Assembly: GCF_008727875.1 (NCBI RefSeq)
Contig: NZ_VTWS01000006.1
Coordinates: 434,001-498,000 of the forward strand
From: Larkinella humicola
Lineage (GTDB): Bacteria > Bacteroidota > Bacteroidia > Cytophagales > Spirosomataceae
Length of the DNA stretch: 64,000 nucleotides
Direction of reading: 5' to 3'
The notes beneath the pieces are model-generated. The model worked only from the letters and a program-made list of their open reading frames with translations. It was not told the origin of the DNA and searched no databases. Made by a program: the position numbers and the translations under genes. Within the stretch, counting starts at the first letter, position 1, and each line of letters starts with the position of its first letter. This document shows, piece after piece, positions 34,436-42,470 of this stretch.

Positions 34436-35980
34436 ATGACACCACTGAACCGTTCGAATTATCCGGCCACCATTCACCCTGAGCGCGTGTTGCAATTTGG
34501 CACAGGCGTTTTGTTGCGCGGATTACCCGACTATTTGATCCATAAAGCTAACCAGCAGGGTATTTTCAACGGCAGCATCGTTGTGGTGAAATCCACCGGG
34601 GGCGCAACGGATGAATTTGCCGAACAGGATGGGCTGTATACGGTGGTGACGCGAGGGATCCAGAAGGGTCAAACGGTGGATAAACACACGGTGGTGTCGG
34701 CCGTCAGCCGCGTCATTTCGGCGAAGGAAGACTGGAAAGCCGTGCTCGATATTGCCAAAAAACCGTCGTTGCAAGTCATTATTTCCAACACGACCGAAGT
34801 CGGAATCCAGTATGTGGCCGAGAGTATTTTCCAGAATCCTCCGCAGTCGTATCCGGCCAAACTGACGGCTTTCTTATACGAACGATTCAAGAATTTTGGC
34901 GGTGGCCGAAGCAAAGGGATGGTGGTCATTCCTACCGAACTGATTACCGACAACGGGCTGAAACTGCGCGACATTGTCGAAAAAGTAGCCAAACACAACG
35001 AACTCGGCAAGCTGTTTATGAAGTGGTTAAAATACCACGTGCGCTTCTGCAACTCGCTGGTCGACCGGATCGTACCGGGAAAACCCGATGCCGAAACCCT
35101 GCTCCGGAAACAGGAAGAACTGGGCTATGAAGATAAGTTGCTGATCATGGCCGAACCCTACCGGCTGTGGGCCATCGAAGGAGACGACCGTGTCAAAAGC
35201 GTGCTGACCTTTGCGAAAGCCGACCCGAGTGTCGTGATCGACGAAGACATCAATTTTTACCGCGAGCGCAAACTCCGCGTGCTGAATGGAGGCCATACCA
35301 TCAGCGTGCCGCTGGCGTATTTGCTCGGTCTGGAAACCGTCAACGAAATGATGCTGCACCCGCTGATGGGCCGTTTCGTGGAAGAGGTCATTACCCAGGA
35401 GATTGTCCCGACCTTGCCCGAGTGGATGATTCCGGAAGAAAACCCGGATGCTGTGCGCGAATTTGCCGCCGACGTGCTCGACCGGTTCCGCAATCCGTAT
35501 ATTGAACACCTTCTGCTCAGTATTACGATGCAGGAAACCTCCAAAATGCGCGCCCGGAATCTGCCGACCATTCAGCGGTTTGTGGAACAGCAACAGCAGG
35601 TGCCACAACGAATGGTGCTCGGTTTTGCCGCTTACCTGCGGTTTATGAAGGCCGTTCGGTTTGAAAAAGGAGCTTACCTCGGGGAAGCCACTACGCCCTC
35701 CGGAGGCATCATCACCTACCCCATCCGCGACGATTACGCCGAGTATTTCTACAACATGTGGCAGAAAGTCGATGTCCACGATGCGGCTTCAGTACGCAAT
35801 TTCGTTCACGCCATCTGCGACGATTCGGCCTTGTGGGAAATGGATCTGCGACCCCTCACCGGTTTTGCCGACGCCGTTGCCGAACAGCTTAATAACCTGC
35901 TGACGCTGGGCGTTGAAGCGACTATTGAACGCCAGGTGGCAACCGCCGAGTCTACGACCAGCGGCTCAGGAATTGATTAA
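34436..35980 (+). CDS. uxaB: Tagaturonate reductase-type mannitol dehydrogenase family protein
   Basis: This 514-aa protein is closest in pattern to UxaB: YPATIHPERVLQFGTG at the N-terminus, IISNTTEVGI in the centre and CNSLVDRIVPG near residue 205. The ERKLRVLNGGHT region carries the catalytic Lys and His. UxaB reduces D-tagaturonate to D-altronate. Because uxuA but no uxaA or uxuB is present here, it may serve, or also serve, as fructuronate reductase. The ATG at 34436 is preferred over an upstream TTG. Its 3' end overlaps the LytTR regulator gene tail to tail by 29 bp. Confidence 0.88.
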   Translation: MTPLNRSNYPATIHPERVLQFGTGVLLRGLPDYLIHKANQQGIFNGSIVVVKSTGGATDEFAEQDGLYTVVTRGIQKGQTVDKHTVVSAVSRVISAKEDWKAVLDIAKKPSLQVIISNTTEVGIQYVAESIFQNPPQSYPAKLTAFLYERFKNFGGGRSKGMVVIPTELITDNGLKLRDIVEKVAKHNELGKLFMKWLKYHVRFCNSLVDRIVPGKPDAETLLRKQEELGYEDKLLIMAEPYRLWAIEGDDRVKSVLTFAKADPSVVIDEDINFYRERKLRVLNGGHTISVPLAYLLGLETVNEMMLHPLMGRFVEEVITQEIVPTLPEWMIPEENPDAVREFAADVLDRFRNPYIEHLLLSITMQETSKMRARNLPTIQRFVEQQQQVPQRMVLGFAAYLRFMKAVRFEKGAYLGEATTPSGGIITYPIRDDYAEYFYNMWQKVDVHDAASVRNFVHAICDDSALWEMDLRPLTGFADAVAEQLNNLLTLGVEATIERQVATAESTTSGSGID

Positions 35981-36707
35981 ATGCATCTTTGTGCTGGTCA
36001 CTGACGGGAATGGTGGCCGAACCAATTTGGATGGTGTTGCGCGTTACGGCCTCAATTTTGTCCAAAGCGACGATAAACGAACGGTGAACGCGCATAAACC
36101 GCCGGGAGGGCAGTTTGTCTTCCAGGGCTTTCAAACTCGTTAGCGACAGAATCGGCTTCGGAACGGCCTCGGGGCGGTCTTTCCGCAAATGCACTTTTAC
36201 GTAATCCTTCAGTCCTTCGATGTAAAGAATGTCATGGAAGGCAATCCGAACCAGTTGGTATTCTACTTTCAGAAACAGGTATTCTTCTTCCGGTTCGGGC
36301 GCAACCGGCAAGGCGATGGCGGGCCGGTTGATCAGCTCAAAGTAGGCCCGGGCCTTGTTGGCCGCCCGCAAAAATTCTTCGTAATTAAACGGTTTGAGCA
36401 GGTAATCCAGCGCATCGACCTTGTAACCTTCCAGCGCAAAGTGATTGAAAGCCGTTGTGAAAATGATTCGCGGAGCGCTGCCGGTTTGGTTGCGCTCCAG
36501 CACGCGGGCGAGCTCCATGCCCGTCAGATCGGGCATTTGAATATCCAGAAACAACAGATCGACCGGGTGATCGTGCAGGCCCTGTAAGGCTTCAACGGCA
36601 CTGCTGTAGCGACCGGCCAAGGTAAGAAACGGCGTTTTTTCGATGAACGCACACACCAGCCCGAGGGCCAGGGGTTCGTCGTCTACCGCAATGCAATTGA
36701 GGGTCAT
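35952..36707 (-). CDS. LytTR family response regulator
   Basis: This 251-aa protein has an N-terminal receiver domain (DD at 9-10, phospho-acceptor D55 in LFLDIQMPD) and a C-terminal LytTR DNA-binding domain (about 145-250, with MRVHRSFIVAL). Such regulators bind direct repeats upstream of target genes. It overlaps its kinase gene by 4 bp. Targets are unknown; neighbouring uptake genes at 38-45 kb are candidates only by position. Confidence 0.95.
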   Translation of the reverse strand: MTLNCIAVDDEPLALGLVCAFIEKTPFLTLAGRYSSAVEALQGLHDHPVDLLFLDIQMPDLTGMELARVLERNQTGSAPRIIFTTAFNHFALEGYKVDALDYLLKPFNYEEFLRAANKARAYFELINRPAIALPVAPEPEEEYLFLKVEYQLVRIAFHDILYIEGLKDYVKVHLRKDRPEAVPKPILSLTSLKALEDKLPSRRFMRVHRSFIVALDKIEAVTRNTIQIGSATIPVSDQHKDAFNQFLSRWS

Positions 36708-37774
36708 GTGAGTTGCAGGTTCAGATGAACCAGGTACTCGTTTTCGGGGGTGTCTTCTTTCACCGAAAGCTCATAGCGCTCGGGATAGAGCAAATCGAGC
36801 CGCCGACGCGTGTTGGTAAGGCCGATGCCACTGCCGACTTCGAGTGACTGATTTTTTTCGGGAAAGATCGTGTTTCTCACTTCCATTTCCAACTTTGACC
36901 CTTCCTGGTGGATAACAATACTGATCCGGCTGGGTCGCATGGCACTGACCCCGTGTTTAAAGGCATTTTCGACAAAAGGCAACAGCAGCATCGGCGCAAC
37001 CGGCACGTCCTGCAAAGGTGTTGGCTGTTCGAGCGTCACGGTTACTTTATCCGTTAGCCGTAGCTGCATGAGCTGAATGTAGTCCTGAACGAAGTCGATT
37101 TCTTTGCTCAGCATGGTGGTATCGTTGCCGGTTTCGTAGAGAACGTACCGCATCATGCGCGACAGCCGGTGCAGGGCTTCCCGCGACGCTTCCACGTCGA
37201 GGAGCGTCAGCGCGTAAATGTTGTTGAGCGTATTGAAAAAGAAGTGGGGGTTGATCTGGGCTTTCAAAAATGACAACTCGGAACTGACCCGGGCCTGTTC
37301 CAGACTGAGCCGCAGCCGGGCGTCTTCCTGCCACTTCTGAACGGAAGCAATGCTGGTTCCGATGCCTAACATCAAAAACGTAGTGACCAGCACCGACTGA
37401 CTCCAGCCCCAGATATTCCGGGGTTTCCGAACCCCGCCCTCGGGGTGAAACGCCCTAAACATCAGCTCCGGCAGGTTGAACCAGGTATCGATGCTAAACA
37501 GCAGGATCAGGACAATGGCAGCCGTTAGCACGAGCGACAACACATACATCCCGGTTTTGTCGCGGAAAAGCAATTGGGGCACCAATACCAGCGTGTTGAG
37601 GTAAAACGCACCGACCAGCAGGCAGAAGTAAATCCCCTGTTTGATCCAGAACAAGGTAGGCAACGTAACGTCCCAATTCAGCGGCTGATAAACCAGCAGG
37701 GCAAACCCCAGCAAGCCCCAGGCCAGAACGTGCGTCAGAACGGGAACATTACGACGTAACGTGAGTAAATTCAT
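36704..37774 (-). CDS. Sensor histidine kinase, LytS/YehU type
   Basis: This 356-aa protein has four predicted membrane helices in the first 145 residues. The His_kinase domain follows with QINPHFFFNTLNN (H177), then an HATPase region with GSGIGLTNTRRRL near 320. It has almost no periplasmic loop, so it probably senses a membrane or intracellular signal. It is encoded first in the two-gene unit with the LytTR regulator, overlapping by 4 bp. Confidence 0.94.
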   Translation of the reverse strand: MNLLTLRRNVPVLTHVLAWGLLGFALLVYQPLNWDVTLPTLFWIKQGIYFCLLVGAFYLNTLVLVPQLLFRDKTGMYVLSLVLTAAIVLILLFSIDTWFNLPELMFRAFHPEGGVRKPRNIWGWSQSVLVTTFLMLGIGTSIASVQKWQEDARLRLSLEQARVSSELSFLKAQINPHFFFNTLNNIYALTLLDVEASREALHRLSRMMRYVLYETGNDTTMLSKEIDFVQDYIQLMQLRLTDKVTVTLEQPTPLQDVPVAPMLLLPFVENAFKHGVSAMRPSRISIVIHQEGSKLEMEVRNTIFPEKNQSLEVGSGIGLTNTRRRLDLLYPERYELSVKEDTPENEYLVHLNLQLT

Positions 37775-38265
37775 GGGATGATAGGATGATTGTGGGCAAG
37801 ACTCCCGGGTTCAAAAATCTTCTGAAACGACAAAACAACCTGGTATCAAATGAAACCAGGTTGTCCAACTACCATCTCTATTAAAAAATATCGGTGCAGC
37901 AAGTGTATCTATGTAGTGAACGTTCGACGGCAATCAAGGTAAGGTGTCGAACGGGTAACGGTGTCAATTGATTTACAATCATACGGCACAAAAGCCAAAA
38001 CCAACGCGAAGAATCGACAAATTGCCAGCTTGTCCCGACCAATAGCCGATTTTTACCTATTAGCCCCCTCCGAACCTCTTTTCGGAACAAAACCGGTCCA
38101 TTTTTGGCATTAATCGGTCGAAACACGTCTTTAGTCGACATCCGTAACTTGCTGGTATATCGCGTTTTGCGGGCCGTTTTTTCCGCTGTTGCTTTGTATC
38201 GTTGATCAGCCACATCCGGCCACCAACCCATCAAACCGTTCATTTCACACAAAATACATACTCGT
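37775..38265. other. Intergenic region with one short hairpin
   Basis: This 491-bp gap between the divergent kinase gene and the small secreted-protein gene holds a 10-bp hairpin (ACAACCTGGT / ACCAGGTTGT, 37835-37864) about 60 bp upstream of the kinase start. A minus-strand frame of 154 codons here overlaps the next real gene and looks like chance. Confidence 0.5.
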
Positions 38266-38658
38266 ATGAAAACCGCATTCGCTTCCATCGTTGCCGCTCT
38301 TTTGGTCAGTGCCTCATCCTTGAGTTTCGCCAACATCACCCCCAAACCGGGTGATCAGGCTCCCTTCGAAACCTCAGTCATTGCATTTCCGTCTACCATG
38401 AAAATTGACGTTGTCGTTCAGAATCTGGAAGGCACCAACCTGACGATCCGCCTTGTTGACCATCTGGGCATTACTCAGGCCACGCAAAGACTCAGCAAAC
38501 ACGAGAAAGCTCTCCGCACCCGCTTCGATATCAGCGCCCTAACCGACGGCATTTACAAAGTGGTGGTTTCGGACGGTGCCAACACCCGGACGCAGGAAAT
38601 CAATATTTCGACCAACGTGCCAACCCCCACGACCTACCGCACGGTTTCCATTGGGTAA
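38266..38658 (+). CDS. Small secreted beta-rich protein, unrecognised
   Basis: This 130-aa protein has a signal peptide (cleavage near LSFA). The mature part looks like a single Ig-like or T9SS-sorting-like beta-sandwich: it has alternating hydrophobic strands and a DGIYKVVVSDG segment near the end, which is typical of Bacteroidota secretion or FnIII-like modules. It is only about 100 residues when mature. No family was firmly recognised. A hairpin follows, so it is probably transcribed alone. Confidence 0.8.
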   Translation: MKTAFASIVAALLVSASSLSFANITPKPGDQAPFETSVIAFPSTMKIDVVVQNLEGTNLTIRLVDHLGITQATQRLSKHEKALRTRFDISALTDGIYKVVVSDGANTRTQEINISTNVPTPTTYRTVSIG

Positions 38659-38664
38659 TTTGTT

Positions 38665-38700
38665 GATCAGGACAACCGCCGATGGGTAGTTGTCCTGATC
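38665..38700 (+). terminator. 12-bp hairpin after the small secreted-protein gene
   Basis: GATCAGGACAAC (38665-38676) pairs with GTTGTCCTGATC (38689-38700), 7 bp after the stop codon, followed by a short pyrimidine run. Confidence 0.8.
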
Positions 38701-38840
38701 TTCATCCCAATAATACCATTTGGATTCATCGGTCAAAAGACGTCATCCGGCGACGTTTTCACGCCCTTAGTCTATTTCGTTTTTCAGAATCCTCCCACAA
38801 TCGTTGATTTGCATATTCATTGTCTAATGAACTCAAAATC

Positions 38841-41537
38841 ATGAACAAATTTTCCCTCTCTCTATTTTTCACAATCGTATGCAGTCTGGCCGCCGTTCAG
38901 ACATTCGCCCAGTTTCCGGGCGGTGGTGGGGGTGGTTTTGGTGGCGGTCGGATGGGACAACCCGGTGGCCAACGCAATGGTGAAAAAGAAAAAACATTCA
39001 TTCCCGGTACCGTCGATGACGACAAACCCCGCGGCAACGGCAAAATTTCCGGGCTGGTGATGGATTCGACTTCCAACAAACCCGTTGAATATACAACCAT
39101 TGCCCTGATGGATATAAAAACCGGGAAGCCCATCGACGGGACCACGGCCGACGGCAAGGGGAAATTTATCTTATCCAAACTCGCTCCCGGCGAATACAAA
39201 CTGCAATACTCCTTCATTGGCTACCAGAACAAGCTGTCTGCCCCAATCAAAATTGAAAAGGGTTCCGACATCAACGTCGGCGTCATCAAACTGTCGCAGG
39301 ACGTTCGGCTGCTCAACGAAGTAACCGTTACGGGTCAGGCAGCCTTGATCGAAGAGAAAGTGGACCGGCTGGTGTATAACGCCGAAAAAGACATCACGTC
39401 CAAAGGGGGCGATGCCGCCGACATTATGCGGAAAGTCCCGATGCTGAGCGTCGATCTGGACGGCAACGTCAGTTTGCGCGGTAGCAGCAACGTTCGGGTT
39501 CTGATCAACAACAAACCGTCAACGATCGTGGCCAGCAGCGTGGCCGACGCCCTCAAGCAGATTCCGGCTGATATGATCAAGTCGATTGAAGTCATCACCA
39601 GCCCGTCGGCCAAATACGATGCGGAAGGCTCTGCCGGGATCATCAACATCATCACCAAAAAGAACACCCTGCAGGGCGCAACCCTGAACATGGACGTCGG
39701 CACGGGCAACCGGAGTTCGAACCTGAACCTGAACGCCAGCTATCGCCAGGGCAAAATGGGCTTCAACCTCGGCGGTTTTGGCCGGGCGATGTACAACATC
39801 AGAGGAGCTTTCAACAGCACGCAACAGACCACCGGCCAACTGGGCACGACCACCACAATTCAAAACGCCGATACCCGCCAGGCCGGGATGTTTGGCAACT
39901 ACCAGTTGGGTTGGGATTACGACATTGACAAAAACACCTCGCTGTCGGCCAGCCTGCGCTACGGCATGCGGAACATGATTAACTACCAGGATAACCTGCA
40001 AACGCTGTCGTACATCAACCTGCTGTCGACCAGGACTGGTCGGAACGTGGAAACCAAAAACCTCTCCGGTACGGTCGATGCGAACGTAAGCTACACCAAA
40101 ACCTACAAACCGAATCAGGAATTCAGCGTTCTGGGCTTATACAGCCGCAACAACAACACCAACAACTTTGTGGCGGAACTGCTCAACGGTGTCGACATGC
40201 AAACCATCACCAGCCGGCAACGCAACGACAACCTGAGCTACAACCAGGAATCGACCTTGCAGATGGATTACCAGACGCCGATCAAAGCAAACCAATTGCT
40301 GGAGTTTGGCGGAAAAGGCATCTTCCGGAACGTCAACAGCGATTACCAATATTACACAACGATGGGCGATAATGAGAACTACCAGATCAGCCCGATCCAG
40401 CCGGCCAATACACTGAACTACGACCAGAACATCATGGCGACGTATGTTGCCTACACCTACGCTTCCAAGACGAAATGGACACTGAAAGCGGGTGGTCGTT
40501 ATGAGTACACGTTCATCAACGCCAAGTTCAGCAACGAGCAGGGCAGCGATTTGAGTGACATTCCGGACTACGGTGTTTTTGTACCGAGTGTGAACCTGTC
40601 GAAAGGACTGAAAGGCGGCAAAATCGTAAAACTGGGCTATAACCGCCGGATTCAACGGCCGGGCATCCAGTTTCTGAACCCCAACATCAACTCGGCCAAC
40701 CCCCTCAACACCAGCCAGGGGAACCCCTATCTGAAACCGGAATACACTGACAACGTTGAACTGGGCCTGAGCGGACAGATCAAGAAGTTCTACATGAATG
40801 CGACGCTGTTTGCCCGCCAGACCAACAACTCCATTACGAGTGTTCGGGATGTGACGCAGATCAATACCGGAACGGAGGCTAATCCGGTTTATCAGCAAGC
40901 CATCAGCAGCACCTTCCAGAACATCGGAAAAGAGCAGGCCTATGGAGCAAATTTGTTTACCAATGTGACCCTGTTTTCCAAATGGCAACTGGGTGGGGGG
41001 ATCGACCTGTACCATACGTACCTGACCAACAACAACGCCAGTGCCATCTACGGCGCATCCAATTCGGGCTGGGTCATTGGTGGCCGGTTGTTCACGAGCG
41101 TCACGCTGAAAAACGGCTGGGGTCTCCAAGGTTTCGGCGGGGGCCGCGGACGGCAGATCAACCTGCAGGGATACCAGGGCAGCTTTGCGTTCTACAACCT
41201 GGGTGTCAAGAAAGATTTCAACAACAAACGGGGCAGCATCGGCCTGGGTGCCGAAAACTTCCTGAATCACCCCTTCAAAGTGCGTTCGGAATCGTCGTCG
41301 CCGATTCTGACCCAGAGAAGCGTCAACAGCATGTACAATGCCGGGGTTCGCGTGAACTTCTCCTACCGTTTAGGTAAAATGAGCCTCGACGGTTCCGGTT
41401 TCAGCTTCGGCCGCAGGAAGAAGACCATCAACAACGACGACCAGAAAGGTGGTGGTGGTGACGATAGTGGTGGGGCAACCCAACAGGCTCAACCGGCAAC
41501 CGGTGGCGCAACGGGCGGTCGTCCCCGTCAAAAATAA
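38841..41537 (+). CDS. Outer membrane beta-barrel (TonB-dependent receptor-like) protein
   Basis: This 898-aa protein begins with a signal peptide ending near TFAQ and a glycine-rich linker. It continues with a carboxypeptidase-regulatory-like domain (SGLVMDSTSNKPVEYTTIAL), a plug domain (LRGSSNVRVLINNKPS, then SIEVITSPSAKYDAEGSAG) and a large barrel of the outer_membrane_beta-barrel family. A Gly/Gln-rich tail follows the last strand. It is likely an uptake receptor of the non-SusC type with no SusD partner. The ATG at 38841 is chosen over an upstream TTG because it starts the signal peptide. Confidence 0.92.
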   Translation: MNKFSLSLFFTIVCSLAAVQTFAQFPGGGGGGFGGGRMGQPGGQRNGEKEKTFIPGTVDDDKPRGNGKISGLVMDSTSNKPVEYTTIALMDIKTGKPIDGTTADGKGKFILSKLAPGEYKLQYSFIGYQNKLSAPIKIEKGSDINVGVIKLSQDVRLLNEVTVTGQAALIEEKVDRLVYNAEKDITSKGGDAADIMRKVPMLSVDLDGNVSLRGSSNVRVLINNKPSTIVASSVADALKQIPADMIKSIEVITSPSAKYDAEGSAGIINIITKKNTLQGATLNMDVGTGNRSSNLNLNASYRQGKMGFNLGGFGRAMYNIRGAFNSTQQTTGQLGTTTTIQNADTRQAGMFGNYQLGWDYDIDKNTSLSASLRYGMRNMINYQDNLQTLSYINLLSTRTGRNVETKNLSGTVDANVSYTKTYKPNQEFSVLGLYSRNNNTNNFVAELLNGVDMQTITSRQRNDNLSYNQESTLQMDYQTPIKANQLLEFGGKGIFRNVNSDYQYYTTMGDNENYQISPIQPANTLNYDQNIMATYVAYTYASKTKWTLKAGGRYEYTFINAKFSNEQGSDLSDIPDYGVFVPSVNLSKGLKGGKIVKLGYNRRIQRPGIQFLNPNINSANPLNTSQGNPYLKPEYTDNVELGLSGQIKKFYMNATLFARQTNNSITSVRDVTQINTGTEANPVYQQAISSTFQNIGKEQAYGANLFTNVTLFSKWQLGGGIDLYHTYLTNNNASAIYGASNSGWVIGGRLFTSVTLKNGWGLQGFGGGRGRQINLQGYQGSFAFYNLGVKKDFNNKRGSIGLGAENFLNHPFKVRSESSSPILTQRSVNSMYNAGVRVNFSYRLGKMSLDGSGFSFGRRKKTINNDDQKGGGGDDSGGATQQAQPATGGATGGRPRQK

Positions 41538-41561
41538 TTCTGAATACCCCTGAATCGATGG

Positions 41562-41596
41562 CCGGACTTTCAAAATAAAGACTTCTGAAAGTCCGG
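41562..41596 (+). terminator. 11-bp hairpin after the barrel protein gene
   Basis: CCGGACTTTCA (41562-41572) pairs with TGAAAGTCCGG (41586-41596), followed by TTTA. It separates the barrel gene from the YceI gene. Confidence 0.75.
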
Positions 41597-41639
41597 TTTA
41601 ACCAAAACCGTATCAATTAACCAACCTCTCTATTCATTT

Positions 41640-42293
41640 ATGAAAACGAAGCAAATTTTTGCCGGTCTGTTAGCCTTAGGTATGCTGGCTTCCACCCCAC
41701 TGACCATCATCGCCGGCACACCGGGTTCCGACAAACGTCCGGGAAAAGTAGTCGCCAAAACCGTTACGTATGCGGTTGATACCGAACAGAGCACTGTGGT
41801 CTGGAATGCCAAGAAAGTAGGCGGTGAACACACCGGGAACATCAAATTGTCGAAAGGCGAATTCGTTTTCAATGGCAACAAGTTAACGGCCGGTACATTT
41901 ACCGCCGACATGACAACGCTCAGCGAGAATAAAAACAGCGAGCGCGTGGTGAACCACTTGAAAGGCGATGATTTCTTTTCCGTCGAAAAAAATCCAACGG
42001 CCGCTTTCAAGATTACCAAACTGGATGCGATTTCGGGTGCCAAAACCGGCGAAGCCAACTACAACGTAACTGGTGATCTGACCATTAAAGGAACCACCAA
42101 TCCGATCACGTTTCCGGCGGTTGTTAAAGTAGCGGGCGATGCGGTAGAAGCCACGGCGAAACTGGTTGTCAACCGGTTGGCCTACGACATCAAATACCGG
42201 GCGGCTGTCATCGGTACGGCGGCTGATAAAATCATTGAAGATACCTTTACGCTTGACCTGAAACTGGTCGGCAAGAAGTCGAAGCCAATGTAA
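41640..42293 (+). CDS. YceI family secreted lipid-binding protein
   Basis: This 217-aa protein has a signal peptide and the YceI lipocalin-like barrel: VDTEQSTVVWNAKKVGG, then NIKLSKGEF, LKGDDFFSVEKNPTAAF and FTLDLKLVGKK. YceI proteins bind isoprenoids or other apolar molecules in the periplasm. The segment YDIKYRA near 180 is a usual family mark. It stands alone between a terminator and the dehydrogenase gene. Confidence 0.95.
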   Translation: MKTKQIFAGLLALGMLASTPLTIIAGTPGSDKRPGKVVAKTVTYAVDTEQSTVVWNAKKVGGEHTGNIKLSKGEFVFNGNKLTAGTFTADMTTLSENKNSERVVNHLKGDDFFSVEKNPTAAFKITKLDAISGAKTGEANYNVTGDLTIKGTTNPITFPAVVKVAGDAVEATAKLVVNRLAYDIKYRAAVIGTAADKIIEDTFTLDLKLVGKKSKPM

Positions 42294-42470
42294 ATTGAAG
42301 CGGCCCGTGCCAGCTTCTGCCTCTGTCATTCGCTGTCAAAAGAATTTACGAATTTTCATTAATTAATACTATTTTTAATGAAATTTGGTACATTCTGAAG
42401 ACAACGAATGACTTTTTTTATGAAAATCGATGCTCAACACCAAACCACAAGGAATACCGGACCAATTAAT

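Noticed and set aside
37881-38345. 154-codon minus-strand frame in the kinase-secreted protein gap
   Set aside because: It overlaps the signal-peptide region of the real plus-strand gene, has no family features and no good start context.
40137-41270. 377-codon minus-strand frame inside the barrel receptor gene
   Set aside because: It is antisense to a clear TonB-type receptor and its composition mirrors that gene.
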